Shown here: piece by piece, positions 15,527 to 25,667 of the stretch
How positions within the stretch are numbered: position 1 is the first letter of the stretch
Layout of the letters: each line of letters begins with the position of its first letter
NCBI GenBank assembly: GCA_024743275.1
Contig: JANSWW010000012.1
Span: forward strand, 1 to 64,000
Direction: 5' to 3'
Source: Alphaproteobacteria bacterium
Lineage (GTDB): Bacteria; Pseudomonadota; Alphaproteobacteria; JANSWW01
DNA length: 64,000 nucleotides
Notes under the pieces: model-generated
What the model was told of the DNA's origin: nothing
The model's input: only the letters and a program-made list of their open reading frames with translations
The model's database searches: none
Program-made: the position numbers and the translations under genes

Positions 15527-16501
15527 TTAACGATACAGCCGGTCGCCGACGTCCAGGTCCTTATAGAGATGGGCGACCTGTTCCTCGTAGCCGTTATATT
15601 TGAGCGTCGGCACCCGTTCGTTGCTGCCCAGCATCCGCTCGGTCGCCTGGGACCAGCGGGGATGGTCGACCTCCGGGTTCACATTGGCCCAGAACCCGTA
15701 TTCCTTGGCCTGCAGTTCTTCCCAGAAACTCACCGGCCGTTCGTCGGTGAAGGTGAGGCGGACGATCGACTTGATGGACTTGAAGCCGTATTTCCACGGC
15801 ACGACCAGGCGGATCGGCGCGCCCATCTGCTTGGGCATCGGCTTGCCGTAGACCCCGGTCCCGATAAAGGCGAGATCGTTCGTCGCCTCGGCCATCGTGA
15901 GGCCCTCGACATAGGGCCAGGGATACCAGCGCTGGCGCTGACCCGGGGCGATCCGGTCGTCGAGGAAGGTCTCCATGCGGATGTATTTGGCGCCGGAGAG
16001 CGGCTTGGCTATCTCCACCAGACGGCGCATCGGGAAGCCGGTCCAGGGCACGGCCATGGCCCAGGCCTCGACACAGCGGTGACGGTAAAGCCGCTCCTCC
16101 AACTCGACCTGCTTCAGAAGATCCTCGAAGCCGAGTTCCATCTCCTTTTCGACCATGCCGTCGATCAGCATGTTCCACGGATCGATCTCCAGCCGCTGGG
16201 CGGCCTTGGAGATCTGCTTGTGGGAGCCGAACTCGAAGAAGTTGTTGTAGGTGGTGACGATATCCTCGGGCGAGACCGGCCGATCCAAGGTGAAAGCCTC
16301 GTTGCGCGGCGCCGGATATCGCCCTTCACCCACGGCGGCCAGCAGGGCTTTCGGTCCCATGCCGATGCCGAGCCCGGCACCGGCGGCCAGGATCGGCCCC
16401 GCGGCGATCGCCTTCACCAGTGCGCGGCGTTGCCGGAACACGGATTCCGGGGTGGCTTCGCTTTCCTTGAGTTCCCAAGCCTTCTTGCGGCGCAGCAGCA
16501 T
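15527..16501 (-). CDS. msrP: Periplasmic methionine sulfoxide reductase catalytic subunit MsrP (YedY)
   Basis: The 324-residue molybdoenzyme of the sulfite-oxidase fold has a Tat-like leader (RQRRALVKAIAAGPILAAGAG) after a basic N-terminus. The molybdenum-ligand cysteine lies in RHRCVEAWAM, and MGAPIRLVVPWKYGFKSIKSI and YGFWANVNPEVDHPRW are diagnostic. MsrP repairs oxidised methionines in periplasmic proteins. It normally takes electrons from the membrane haem protein MsrQ, which is not adjacent here. The molybdenum cofactor genes at 30.7-33.3 kb would serve it. A short inverted repeat ATAAC-N6-GTTAT lies 60 bases upstream. Confidence 0.93.
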   Translation of the reverse strand: MLLRRKKAWELKESEATPESVFRQRRALVKAIAAGPILAAGAGLGIGMGPKALLAAVGEGRYPAPRNEAFTLDRPVSPEDIVTTYNNFFEFGSHKQISKAAQRLEIDPWNMLIDGMVEKEMELGFEDLLKQVELEERLYRHRCVEAWAMAVPWTGFPMRRLVEIAKPLSGAKYIRMETFLDDRIAPGQRQRWYPWPYVEGLTMAEATNDLAFIGTGVYGKPMPKQMGAPIRLVVPWKYGFKSIKSIVRLTFTDERPVSFWEELQAKEYGFWANVNPEVDHPRWSQATERMLGSNERVPTLKYNGYEEQVAHLYKDLDVGDRLYR

Positions 16502-16599
16502 CGATCGTCTCCCATTCGGTCCGGTGATCCTTTATCTGACCACCGGTCCGGTCACGTCAAATAACCGCTGCGTTATGCCGCGAGAGCGAGGCCCTCGCC

Positions 16600-16641
16600 A
16601 AACCCTCTCCTGTGACGGGAAAGGGTTTGGGTGAGGGTGAC
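16600..16641. repeat. Short intergenic repeat (GGGTGAGGG / CCCTCTCC family)
   Basis: AAACCCT (16600-16606) and AGGGTTT (16622-16628) form a hairpin, followed by GGGTGAGGGTGA. The same word set recurs at 22190-22223, 22601-22653 and 44894-44919, all intergenic, suggesting a dispersed REP-like family. Confidence 0.5.
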
Positions 16642-16682
16642 ACTTCCCACCTCGCCAAGAGCAGGAAGGGTAGAGGTCTCGG

Positions 16683-17942
<1,260 letters not shown>

Positions 17943-18006
17943 TTAAGCCCCTGCCATGCGCGGTTCAAGGCCTCATGGGAGTGGAGATGGAGATCATTTG
18001 GCTGCT

Positions 18007-19272
18007 ATGTCTAAACGCATGCCATCCTTATCTTCAGCCGGCCGGTTCGAGAATTTCCGCCGGGTGCTCGGTCATCCCGAGTTTCGCCACTACCTGACCG
18101 CGAGCACACCGAATCTGATTGCCTTCTGGATGCACCGGATCGCGGTCGGCTGGGTGATGTGGGAGCTGACCGGCTCCGCCGCCTGGCTCGGCATCCTCGC
18201 CTTCGCGGAACTGTTTCCCACGGTGCTGTTGACCGCCATCGGCGGGGTCCTTGTCGACAGGCTGGGGGCGAAGAAGATGGCGATGATCACCCAGGGCGTT
18301 CTGGTGGTCCTCAAGACGGTGATGGCGTTGATCGTCGGCTTCGAGCTCGCGACCCCGATGCTGTTGGTCGGGCTGACGGTGATTCAGGGTCTGACCATGG
18401 CCTTCTTCTCGCCGGCCCGGCTCGCCATGGTTCCGCAGCTTGTCCCGACGGCCGATGTCGGCAATGCGGTGGCGCTCAATTCGATTCTGTTCAATCTCGC
18501 CCGCTTCATCGGTCCGGCGCTTGCCGGCTTCACCATCGCCATGGTCGGCCCCGCCTTCGCGATGGCGGCCTATGCGGTGACCGCAGCCTATTTCATCCTG
18601 GCTCTACAACTACTGGTGAATGTCCCCGCCCCGCCGAAGCAGGAGAAGGGCAGCCTCGATATCGTCGGCGACCTGGTCGCGGGGCTGCGCTATGTCCGCC
18701 GGCATGAGGGAATCGCCCCGCTGCTGGTCCTGACGCTCGCCACCTCCTTCGCGCTCCGGGCGGTGTGGGAGCTGCTACCGACCTTCGCCGACGGGATATG
18801 GAACGCCGGGGCGGAGGGACTCGGCATTCTCGCCGCCGCCCCCGCCGTCGGCTCGATCCTCGCCGCCCTCTATCTCGGTGCCCGCAACGGCGACGAGGGA
18901 TTGGTAAAGATCGCCATCCTGGCGGTCCCCGCCTCCTCCCTGGTGCTGATCGGCTTCGCCTATGCCCCGTCCTTCTGGCTCGGCTGCCTGATGATGGCGG
19001 TCGCCGGCGCGACGCTGCTGTTCAACGGAGTGGTCTCCCAGAGCCTGATGCAGACCTCCTCCGACAAATCCATGCGGGGCCGGATCATGGGACTCTACTG
19101 GATGATCTTCCGCGGCGCGCCGGCCATCGGGGCCCTGGTCATCGGCGGGCTCGGCGACGTTTTCGGGATGTCCGGGCCGTTTTCGCTGGCCTGCATCGGC
19201 GCGGCCCTGGTCGCCGCCCTGGTCTGGCGGCGCCGCGAGACTATGGCGCAGCGGTTGGAACGGTCGGTGTAG
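18007..19272 (+). CDS. MFS transporter (EntS / MFS_3-like)
   Basis: The 421-residue protein has 12 predicted helices and the MFS loop motif GGVLVDRLGAKKMAM. Helix-4 to -5 sequence FFSPARLAMVPQLVP and ALNSILFNLARFIGPALAG resembles the EntS/MFS_3 exporter group. The substrate is unknown. The ATG at 18007 is chosen, with GGAGAT some 14 bases upstream; the frame is open from 17956. It is divergent from the aminotransferase. Confidence 0.85.
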   Translation: MSKRMPSLSSAGRFENFRRVLGHPEFRHYLTASTPNLIAFWMHRIAVGWVMWELTGSAAWLGILAFAELFPTVLLTAIGGVLVDRLGAKKMAMITQGVLVVLKTVMALIVGFELATPMLLVGLTVIQGLTMAFFSPARLAMVPQLVPTADVGNAVALNSILFNLARFIGPALAGFTIAMVGPAFAMAAYAVTAAYFILALQLLVNVPAPPKQEKGSLDIVGDLVAGLRYVRRHEGIAPLLVLTLATSFALRAVWELLPTFADGIWNAGAEGLGILAAAPAVGSILAALYLGARNGDEGLVKIAILAVPASSLVLIGFAYAPSFWLGCLMMAVAGATLLFNGVVSQSLMQTSSDKSMRGRIMGLYWMIFRGAPAIGALVIGGLGDVFGMSGPFSLACIGAALVAALVWRRRETMAQRLERSV

Positions 19273-19304
19273 CGGCGGACACGGTCATCGCCTATATTGC
19301 AGCC

Positions 19305-19544
19305 ATGGGCGTTGAACTGAAACCAGAGCAACAGGCCGATCTTGACCGGATCGCAGAACTGACGGCACGCCGGCCGGAGGAGATACTGTCGGAGCTTTTA
19401 AGGTCCGAGCGGTCCGCCGCCGAAGAGACCGAATCGCTCCGCAGCCAAGTCATCGAAAGCCTTCAGGATATCGAGGCCGGACGCTACCGGCCGGCAGAAG
19501 AGGTTATCGCCGATCTAAAGGCCCGCCTCGACGATCGTCGCTGA
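19305..19544 (+). CDS. ParD-like antitoxin
   Basis: The 79-residue acidic protein (MGVELKPEQQADLDRIAELT) has a predicted helix-rich N-terminal half and a C-terminal tail GRYRPAEEVIADLKARLDD. The tail resembles ParD/RHH-type antitoxins that wrap the cognate toxin. It lies 15 bases before a ParE-like toxin gene. It begins 32 bases after the MFS stop. Confidence 0.75.
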   Translation: MGVELKPEQQADLDRIAELTARRPEEILSELLRSERSAAEETESLRSQVIESLQDIEAGRYRPAEEVIADLKARLDDRR

Positions 19545-19559
19545 CCTCAGAGTTTGGCC

Positions 19560-19865
19560 GTGAGCGGGCGTAAGGCGCTGAAGCCCATCGTAACCACCCG
19601 GGCAGAGCGGGAGATACGAGATATCGCGGACTACATCGCTGAGCACAACATTGAGGCCGCGATCAATTTCTTGGGCGAAATCAATGAGCAATTCGTCAAA
19701 ATCGGACAACATCCCGAAGCCGCACCGCTCGCCGCCGAGTTCGGCCCGAACATTCGCAAGCGGGTAAGCGGAAACTATCTCTTGCTCTACACACTGTTCA
19801 ACGAACAGGCGATCATCCTCGCCGTACAGCACGGTAAAAAGAAACGGCGACGGATTGTGCCGTAG
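19560..19865 (+). CDS. ParE/RelE-superfamily toxin
   Basis: About 101 residues from a GTG at 19560 (TTG at 19554 is the alternative). The pattern [39 protein letters not shown], and [14 protein letters not shown] followed by [13 protein letters not shown] is that of ParE toxins. ParE proteins poison DNA gyrase, RelE proteins cut mRNA; the missing catalytic set typical of RelE favours the ParE side. The pair sits between an MFS gene and uvrB. Confidence 0.82.
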   Translation: MSGRKALKPIVTTRAEREIRDIADYIAEHNIEAAINFLGEINEQFVKIGQHPEAAPLAAEFGPNIRKRVSGNYLLLYTLFNEQAIILAVQHGKKKRRRIVP

Positions 19866-19921
19866 ACTATCGCCGCCACCGCGTTACATCGGAACCACAA
19901 CCCGCCACCAAAGACCGCCCC

Positions 19922-22141
19922 ATGGCTCTCGACACAGACGACAAAGCGACCGTTCCGGATTTCCTGATCGACAAGGCGCGGCGGACCGACTACCGCCCGC
20001 CGCTGGCCGAGGAGGTCGCGCCCCAGGACCGGGGCCAAAACCTCCAGGTCATATCGGAATTCGCGCCGGCCGGCGATCAGCCGAAGGCGATCGCGGACCT
20101 GGTCGAGGGCCTCAACGATGGCGAGGCGGATCAGGTCCTGCTCGGGGTCACCGGCTCCGGCAAGACCTTCACCATCGCCCATGTCATTCAGGAGGTGAAG
20201 CGCCCGACGCTGATCCTGGCGCCGAACAAGACGCTCGCCGCCCAGCTCTATGGCGAGATGAAGAGCTTCTTCCCGGAGAACGCGGTCGAGTATTTCGTCA
20301 GCTATTACGACTATTATCAGCCGGAGGCCTATGTCCCCCGGACCGACACCTATATCGAGAAGGAAAGCTCGATCAACGAGCAGATCGACCGGATGCGCCA
20401 TGCGGCGACCCGCTCGCTCCTGGAGCGCGAGGATGTGGTGATCGTCGCCTCGGTGTCCTGCATCTACGGCATCGGCAGCCCGGAAGACTATTCCAAGATG
20501 ATCCTGCCGCTCTCCAAGGGTCAGGAAATCCCGCGCCAGGACATCCTGCGCGCCCTGGTCGATATCCAGTACAAACGCAACGACACCGCCTTCGGTCGCG
20601 GCACCTTCCGCACCCGGGGCGACACCATCGAGATCTTTCCGGCCCACTATGAGGACCGGGCCTGGCGGCTTTCGCTTTTCGGCGACGAGATCGAGGAGAT
20701 CGTCGAGTTCGATCCGCTGACCGGCGAGAAGGCGGCCAGCCTCGAGAAGATCCGGATCTTCTCCAACTCCCACTATGTGACGCCGCGCCCGACGCTCCTG
20801 CAGGCGATCAAGCAGATGAAGCACGACCTGGCGGTCCGCGTGCAGGACTTGGAGAAGCAGAACAAACTGCTGGAGGCCCAACGGCTGGAACAGCGGACGA
20901 CCTACGACATCGAGATGATGGAGACCACCGGGGTCTGTCCGGGGATCGAGAACTACTCCCGCTATCTGACCGGCCGCAATCCCGGCGAGCCGCCGCCGAC
21001 CCTGTTCGAATATCTGCCGCCCAACGCCCTGCTCATCGTCGACGAGAGCCATGTCACGGTCCCGCAGATCGGCGGCATGTTCAAAGGCGACTTCGCGCGC
21101 AAATCGACGCTGGCCGAGTTCGGCTTCCGTCTGCCGGCCTGTGTCGACAACCGGCCCTTGAAGTTCGAGGAATGGAACGCCATGCGTCCGCAGACGATCT
21201 ATGTCTCGGCCACCCCCGGCAAATGGGAGCTGGAACAGACCGGCGGTGTCTTCACCGAACAGGTGGTGCGCCCGACCGGCCTCATCGATCCGGTCTGCAT
21301 CGTCCGGCCGACCGTCAATCAGGTCGACGACGTGATCGCCGAGTGCCAGGAGGAAGCGGCCAAGGGAAACCGGGTGCTGATCACCACGCTCACCAAGAAA
21401 ATGGCCGAGGCGTTGACCGAATACATGCACGAGGCCGGCATCCGGGTCCGCTATGTCCACTCGGACGTGGACACGCTGGAACGGATCGAGATCATCCGCG
21501 ATCTGCGCCTCGGCGCCTTCGACGTGCTGATCGGGATCAACCTTTTGCGCGAGGGCCTGGACATTCCGGAATGCGCGCTGGTGGCGATCCTGGACGCCGA
21601 CAAGGAGGGCTATCTGCGCTCCAAGACCTCGCTCATTCAGACCATCGGGCGGGCCGCCCGGAATGTGGAGGGCCGCGCCCTCCTCTATGCCGACCGGATG
21701 ACCGACAGCCTGGAATACGCCATCGGCGAGACCAACCGGCGCCGGGAAAAGCAGCAGGAATACAACGCCGAACACGGGATCACGCCGGAGACGATCAAGA
21801 AGTCGATCTCCGACATCCTCTCCTCGGTCTACGAGCGCGGCGACCATGTCACCGTCGACACCGGTCAGGAGGAGGGCGACCTCGTCGGCAAGGACATCAA
21901 GACGGTGATCAAGGAACTCGAGGAGCAGATGAAGGCGGCCGCCGCCGACCTCGAATTCGAGACCGCCGCCCGGCTGCGCGACGAGATCAAACGGCTCGAG
22001 GCGGCCGAACTCGGCATGACGCCGGAGGGCAAACCCCTGCCCAAGGGGGCGGTGGTCCGGATCAAGGCCCCGGTCCAGCCGCCCAAGGGCAAGCGCGCGC
22101 TGGAGGAAAAAAAGGCCAAGGGCCGACGCCGGCGGGGATGA
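19922..22141 (+). CDS. uvrB: Excinuclease ABC subunit B
   Basis: The 739-residue helicase-like protein has Walker A GVTGSGKT (75-82), the beta-hairpin [12 protein letters not shown] that clamps DNA, DESHVTV, the motif VI region [12 protein letters not shown] and a C-terminal UVR domain ([17 protein letters not shown]) that binds UvrC. A 30-residue N-terminal extension precedes the usual start. It verifies damage in nucleotide excision repair. uvrC lies 5.8 kb downstream on the same strand. Confidence 0.97.
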   Translation: MALDTDDKATVPDFLIDKARRTDYRPPLAEEVAPQDRGQNLQVISEFAPAGDQPKAIADLVEGLNDGEADQVLLGVTGSGKTFTIAHVIQEVKRPTLILAPNKTLAAQLYGEMKSFFPENAVEYFVSYYDYYQPEAYVPRTDTYIEKESSINEQIDRMRHAATRSLLEREDVVIVASVSCIYGIGSPEDYSKMILPLSKGQEIPRQDILRALVDIQYKRNDTAFGRGTFRTRGDTIEIFPAHYEDRAWRLSLFGDEIEEIVEFDPLTGEKAASLEKIRIFSNSHYVTPRPTLLQAIKQMKHDLAVRVQDLEKQNKLLEAQRLEQRTTYDIEMMETTGVCPGIENYSRYLTGRNPGEPPPTLFEYLPPNALLIVDESHVTVPQIGGMFKGDFARKSTLAEFGFRLPACVDNRPLKFEEWNAMRPQTIYVSATPGKWELEQTGGVFTEQVVRPTGLIDPVCIVRPTVNQVDDVIAECQEEAAKGNRVLITTLTKKMAEALTEYMHEAGIRVRYVHSDVDTLERIEIIRDLRLGAFDVLIGINLLREGLDIPECALVAILDADKEGYLRSKTSLIQTIGRAARNVEGRALLYADRMTDSLEYAIGETNRRREKQQEYNAEHGITPETIKKSISDILSSVYERGDHVTVDTGQEEGDLVGKDIKTVIKELEEQMKAAAADLEFETAARLRDEIKRLEAAELGMTPEGKPLPKGAVVRIKAPVQPPKGKRALEEKKAKGRRRRG

Positions 22142-22189
22142 GAGGTCCTTCCCCCTGTTCTCCTAGATCTCGCCCGGCGGCAAACGTCT

Positions 22190-22223
22190 CCCCTCACCCT
22201 TCCCTCTCCCCAGGGAGAGGGTT
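22190..22223. repeat. REP-like hairpin upstream of the DUF559 gene
   Basis: CCCTCACCC is followed by a perfect 9-bp inverted repeat CCCTCTCCC (22202-22210) and GGGAGAGGG (22213-22221) with a two-base loop. A mirror-image counterpart lies just after the gene (22601-22653). Confidence 0.75.
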
Positions 22224-22234
22224 TACGCTGCCCC

Positions 22235-22585
22235 ATGATCGGGATTTTCAACCCCGTGACTCCGAAGGCGCGCCGTCTTCGCCGGGATCAAACCGAGATG
22301 GAAAAGCGCCTTTGGAACAAGCTGCGCGGGCGCCAGTTAGAGGGTGCGAAGTTCAAACGCCAGCACCCGATCGGACCCTACATCGTGGATTTCTGCTGTG
22401 AGGAATGCGCCCTGGTGATCGAACTGGATGGCGGCCAGCACAATGAAGAGGTGGATGCGGATCGGACCACCTACATCGAAAAAGCCGGCCATGGGGTCGT
22501 TCGTTTTTGGAACGGTGCCGTCTTGGAAAACTTGGACGGCGCCTTGAGCGAGATCAGCCGTCTGATCTTGGAACGACGCGCTTGA
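22235..22585 (+). CDS. DUF559 (PD-(D/E)XK endonuclease-like) protein
   Basis: The 116-residue protein shows the DUF559 pattern: TEMEKRLWNKLRGRQLEGAKFKRQHPIGPYIVDF, then ELDGGQH and an aromatic VVRFWN strand. The D, E and Q/H positions match the restriction-endonuclease-like (Vsr-type) core, so a nuclease activity is likely but not proven for the family. The ATG at 22235 abuts an inverted repeat, and a mirrored repeat lies 15 bases after the stop, as though the gene and repeats were one unit. Confidence 0.85.
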   Translation: MIGIFNPVTPKARRLRRDQTEMEKRLWNKLRGRQLEGAKFKRQHPIGPYIVDFCCEECALVIELDGGQHNEEVDADRTTYIEKAGHGVVRFWNGAVLENLDGALSEISRLILERRA

Positions 22586-22600
22586 CGTTCGAGCCCCACA

Positions 22601-22653
22601 CCTCTCCCTCGGGAGAGGTCCGAGCGGACCATAGGGCCGCGCGGGGTGAGGGG
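22601..22653. repeat. REP-like element downstream of the DUF559 gene
   Basis: CCTCTCCC (22601-22608) pairs with GGGAGAGG (22611-22618), followed by GGTCC-GAGC-GGACC and GGGGTGAGGGG. The last word is the inverse of CCCTCACCC at 22190, so the DUF559 gene is bracketed by inverted copies. Confidence 0.7.
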
Positions 22654-22656
22654 GCC

Positions 22657-23574
22657 CTACCGCCGTGTCGCCAGGAAAATCCCCGGCAGCACCAGGGCGG
22701 CGCCGTAGAGGTGATAGTCGCGCACCGGCTCACCGAGCAGCACCCAGGCGAGCGCGCCGTTATAGAGCGGGATCAGATACATCAGCAGGCTGGTGGTCGA
22801 CGCGTCCAGCACGCTGATCACCTTGCCCCAGGCCTGATAGGCCCCGAAGCTGGCGAACACCGCCAACAGGGCGACGGCGGTCACCGTGGTCTGGTTGAGG
22901 CTCGGCAGTTCGACCCAGACCGCCTCGCCGATATGGAAGGGCAGCAGGATCAGGACGCCGGCGGTCACGATGGCGGCGAACCGGGTCTGCAGCGGCATGG
23001 CGGTCGGCCTGTGCTTCAGCATCAGCGAATAGACCGCCCAGCCGATGGCCCCGCCGAGAATCCACAGATCGCCGATCACGAAATCCAGAGCCAACAGTGT
23101 CGCGAGATCCCCATGGCTGATGATCCAAAGCACCCCGGCCACAGCCAAGCCGGCGCCCGCCAATTGCCGGAAACCCAGTCTGGTACCGAAGATCAACCCG
23201 TCGCCCATGACGATCAGGATCGGTGAGATCGCATAGATCAGGCCGATATTGGTCGCCGAGGTTGTGTCGGCCCCGACATAGACGAACACCCCGCACACCC
23301 CCATGCCCAGCGCGCCGAGGCCCAACAGGTCGCGCCATTCGCGCAAGGCCGCCCGGCGATAGCGCCACAGGCCCGCGCCGGCGATCGGCAGCAGCAGCAT
23401 CAGGGTCATGAACCAGCGCCAGAAGGCGAGCGCGTTCGGCGGGACCTCGTCCGCGACCCAGCGGGCGATCAGCATATTGGAGGCGAAGAGGGCGGGCGCG
23501 ACGAACAGAAGAACGAGAGCGATGGTCCTATCGCGGGTGCCCGAACTTGTTTGGCTCTCCGCCTTTGAAGTCAT
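22657..23574 (-). CDS. EamA/DMT-family transporter
   Basis: The 305-residue protein has ten hydrophobic helices arranged as two EamA repeats. The first is FVAPALFASNMLIARWVADEVP with LAFWRWF. The second ends LLMYLIPLYNGALAWVLLGEPV, the classical EamA signature. It is probably a metabolite exporter; the substrate is unknown. The ATG at 23574 lies inside the end of the KefB-like gene, with GGAC just upstream, so the two are probably translated from one mRNA. Confidence 0.88.
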   Translation of the reverse strand: MTSKAESQTSSGTRDRTIALVLLFVAPALFASNMLIARWVADEVPPNALAFWRWFMTLMLLLPIAGAGLWRYRRAALREWRDLLGLGALGMGVCGVFVYVGADTTSATNIGLIYAISPILIVMGDGLIFGTRLGFRQLAGAGLAVAGVLWIISHGDLATLLALDFVIGDLWILGGAIGWAVYSLMLKHRPTAMPLQTRFAAIVTAGVLILLPFHIGEAVWVELPSLNQTTVTAVALLAVFASFGAYQAWGKVISVLDASTTSLLMYLIPLYNGALAWVLLGEPVRDYHLYGAALVLPGIFLATRR

Positions 23575-25453
23575 AGTCCGTGAGGTCCTCTTCTTCCGCC
23601 ATCTGGCTCGCCGCGGCCCGGCGATCGAGTTCCTCCGACGCGGCGACCACGGGGTCTTCCGGCACCGATGTACCACCCTGGCCGACGGGTGCAACCGGAC
23701 GGGGACCGATCCCGCCGCGCCGCAGCCCTGCCGTGAGCGCAAGGCTCTCCTGATGGGGAACACCGCAATGGTCGAGGACGGACTGGCCCAATTGCAGGCT
23801 CGCCTCCTCGATTTCGGGAACCGCCCCCTTCACCCCGAGCTGGTCCATCAGAGCCGCCTGGGAGGCGTCGAGGCAGCGGACGAAAATGTCGAGATCCGGG
23901 AAATGCCGGTGGATGGACTGGACGGCGGGCGCGATGTGGTCGTCGGCATCCATGGTCACCACCAGGGCCCGGGCGCGCTCGGCCCCGACGCCGTGGAGGA
24001 GCGCCTGGCGCCGCATGTCGCCGTGATAGACCGGCTTGCCGTCGGCCCGGGCCTGCGCCACCACAGAAGCGTCCAGGTCCACCGCCACATAGCGGACCCC
24101 CGCCCCGTCCAACAGCTTGCAGATCGTCCGGCCGAACCGACCATAGCCGCAGACGATGACATGGTCGCTGATGCCGAGGAGTTCCTGGGGCACCGACTGG
24201 CTGTGGGATTGCCGCTGGTCGATCCGCCGGGCGAGCCGGCCGGCCAGCACCGTGAAGGGCGGGGTCAACGCCATGGAGAAGGCGATGGCCAGGATCAGCA
24301 TCTGCGACGTCTCGTGGCCGAGAAGCGAATTCGACGATGCGATCTCGAACAGGACGAAGGCGAATTCGCCGCCCTGGCACAATAGGGCCCCGGCGCGGAT
24401 CGACGCGATCATCGACTGGCCGAACAGCATCGCGAGGCCGGTGGCGATGACCGCCTTGCCGACCATCAACGAGACCACGATCACCGTCAGCCAACCGAGA
24501 TTCTCGAAGGCGAGCCCGATGTCGATGCCCATGCCCACGGTCATGAAGAAAAGGCCGATGAGAATGCCGCGGAAGGGGCCGATATCGGCCTCGACCTGAT
24601 GACGGTATTCGCTCTCGCTGACCAGAAGACCGGCGAGGAAGGCCCCCAAGGCCATGGAGAGCCCCACCGTCTGGGTCGCCCAGCCGATGCCGAGCACGAT
24701 CAACAGGGTGACGGCGGTGAACAGCTCCTGGGCTCTTGTCTGGGCGATCACCTTATAGAGCGGCCTCAGCAACAGACGGCCGATCAGAACGATCACCACT
24801 AGGGCGGCGATGGCCTTGGCGACGGCGATGGCCATGGCGAGCATGATGGACCCGGCGTCCCCCGCCCCCAGCAAGGGTAGGATGACGAGCAGCGGGACCA
24901 CCGCCAGATCCTGGAACAGCAGGATCGAAAATGCCGCCCGGCCGTGCAGGGTCGCGAACTCGCCCCGCTCGTTGAGCAACTGGATGACGAAGGCGGTCGA
25001 GGACAGCGCCAGCGCCCCGCCGACCACAAAAGCCTCGGTCGGCGGCAGGCCGACGCCGAGAGCGGCCAGCGCGATCACGATCCCGGTCAACACCACCTGT
25101 GCCGCCCCCAGTCCGAAGACCAGCTTCCGCATAACGATGAGACGCTCGAAGGACAGCTCCAAACCGATGGCGAAAAGCAGGAAGACGACCCCGAACTCGG
25201 CCAGCATGGAGGCCTCCTCCGTGTCGGCGACCATGCCGAGACCGAAGGGGCCGATGAGGGCGCCGGCGGCGAGATAGCCGAGCACCTGGCCGAACCGGAT
25301 CCGCTGGAACAGGGCGGCGAAGAGGACACCCGCCGCGAGAAAGACCAGGACGTCTCCCACGGGGGTCTCATGGGCGTTCGACGTCGTTGTGATCAGAGAG
25401 GTGAGTTCTTCCACAGGCCGATCTTCGGTTTTCTCAAGGGCGACCGCGGCCAA
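23528..25453 (-). CDS. KefB/KefC-type K+ efflux (CPA2) antiporter with TrkA-N domain
   Basis: The product of up to 641 residues has about 12 membrane helices with GLELSFERL and ALSSTAFVIQLL, the Na+/H+ exchanger core. A cytosolic TrkA-N domain follows with the NAD-binding VIVCGYGRFGRTI (about residue 433) and an acidic tail. It is expected to export K+ for protection against electrophiles or for osmotic control. The start is uncertain: TTG at 25453 or GTG at 25414, neither with a strong ribosome binding site. The end overlaps the EamA gene by 47 bases. Confidence 0.9.
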   Translation of the reverse strand: MAAVALEKTEDRPVEELTSLITTTSNAHETPVGDVLVFLAAGVLFAALFQRIRFGQVLGYLAAGALIGPFGLGMVADTEEASMLAEFGVVFLLFAIGLELSFERLIVMRKLVFGLGAAQVVLTGIVIALAALGVGLPPTEAFVVGGALALSSTAFVIQLLNERGEFATLHGRAAFSILLFQDLAVVPLLVILPLLGAGDAGSIMLAMAIAVAKAIAALVVIVLIGRLLLRPLYKVIAQTRAQELFTAVTLLIVLGIGWATQTVGLSMALGAFLAGLLVSESEYRHQVEADIGPFRGILIGLFFMTVGMGIDIGLAFENLGWLTVIVVSLMVGKAVIATGLAMLFGQSMIASIRAGALLCQGGEFAFVLFEIASSNSLLGHETSQMLILAIAFSMALTPPFTVLAGRLARRIDQRQSHSQSVPQELLGISDHVIVCGYGRFGRTICKLLDGAGVRYVAVDLDASVVAQARADGKPVYHGDMRRQALLHGVGAERARALVVTMDADDHIAPAVQSIHRHFPDLDIFVRCLDASQAALMDQLGVKGAVPEIEEASLQLGQSVLDHCGVPHQESLALTAGLRRGGIGPRPVAPVGQGGTSVPEDPVVAASEELDRRAAASQMAEEEDLTDYDFKGGEPNKFGHPR

Positions 25454-25667
25454 AGAAACCCGCGGACTTTTGCGCGAAGCCTAGCACAGTCGCCCTTCTG
25501 TTTGGCAGTACCGAATAAGCTAATATACCGCGTCGAAACGGTCCGGTTGGCCGAAACGCCTTTAAATCGCGAGGCCCGTTCCCAAGTACACGGCCTGAGC
25601 TTCCCGATCGACATTGCGGCCCATCGCGATGGGCGGTCGCCCGACGACCTGGATCAGACGACCTAAC

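Noticed and set aside
19787..21847. A 686-codon open frame on the minus strand across uvrB
   Set aside because: It is antisense to a complete uvrB. The protein is of low complexity and composed of the reverse-complement pattern typical of GC-rich genes, with no start site or family motif.
22235..22585. DUF559 protein as a Vsr mismatch endonuclease
   Set aside because: The length and the H/Q pattern differ from Vsr and there is no neighbouring DNA cytosine methyltransferase.
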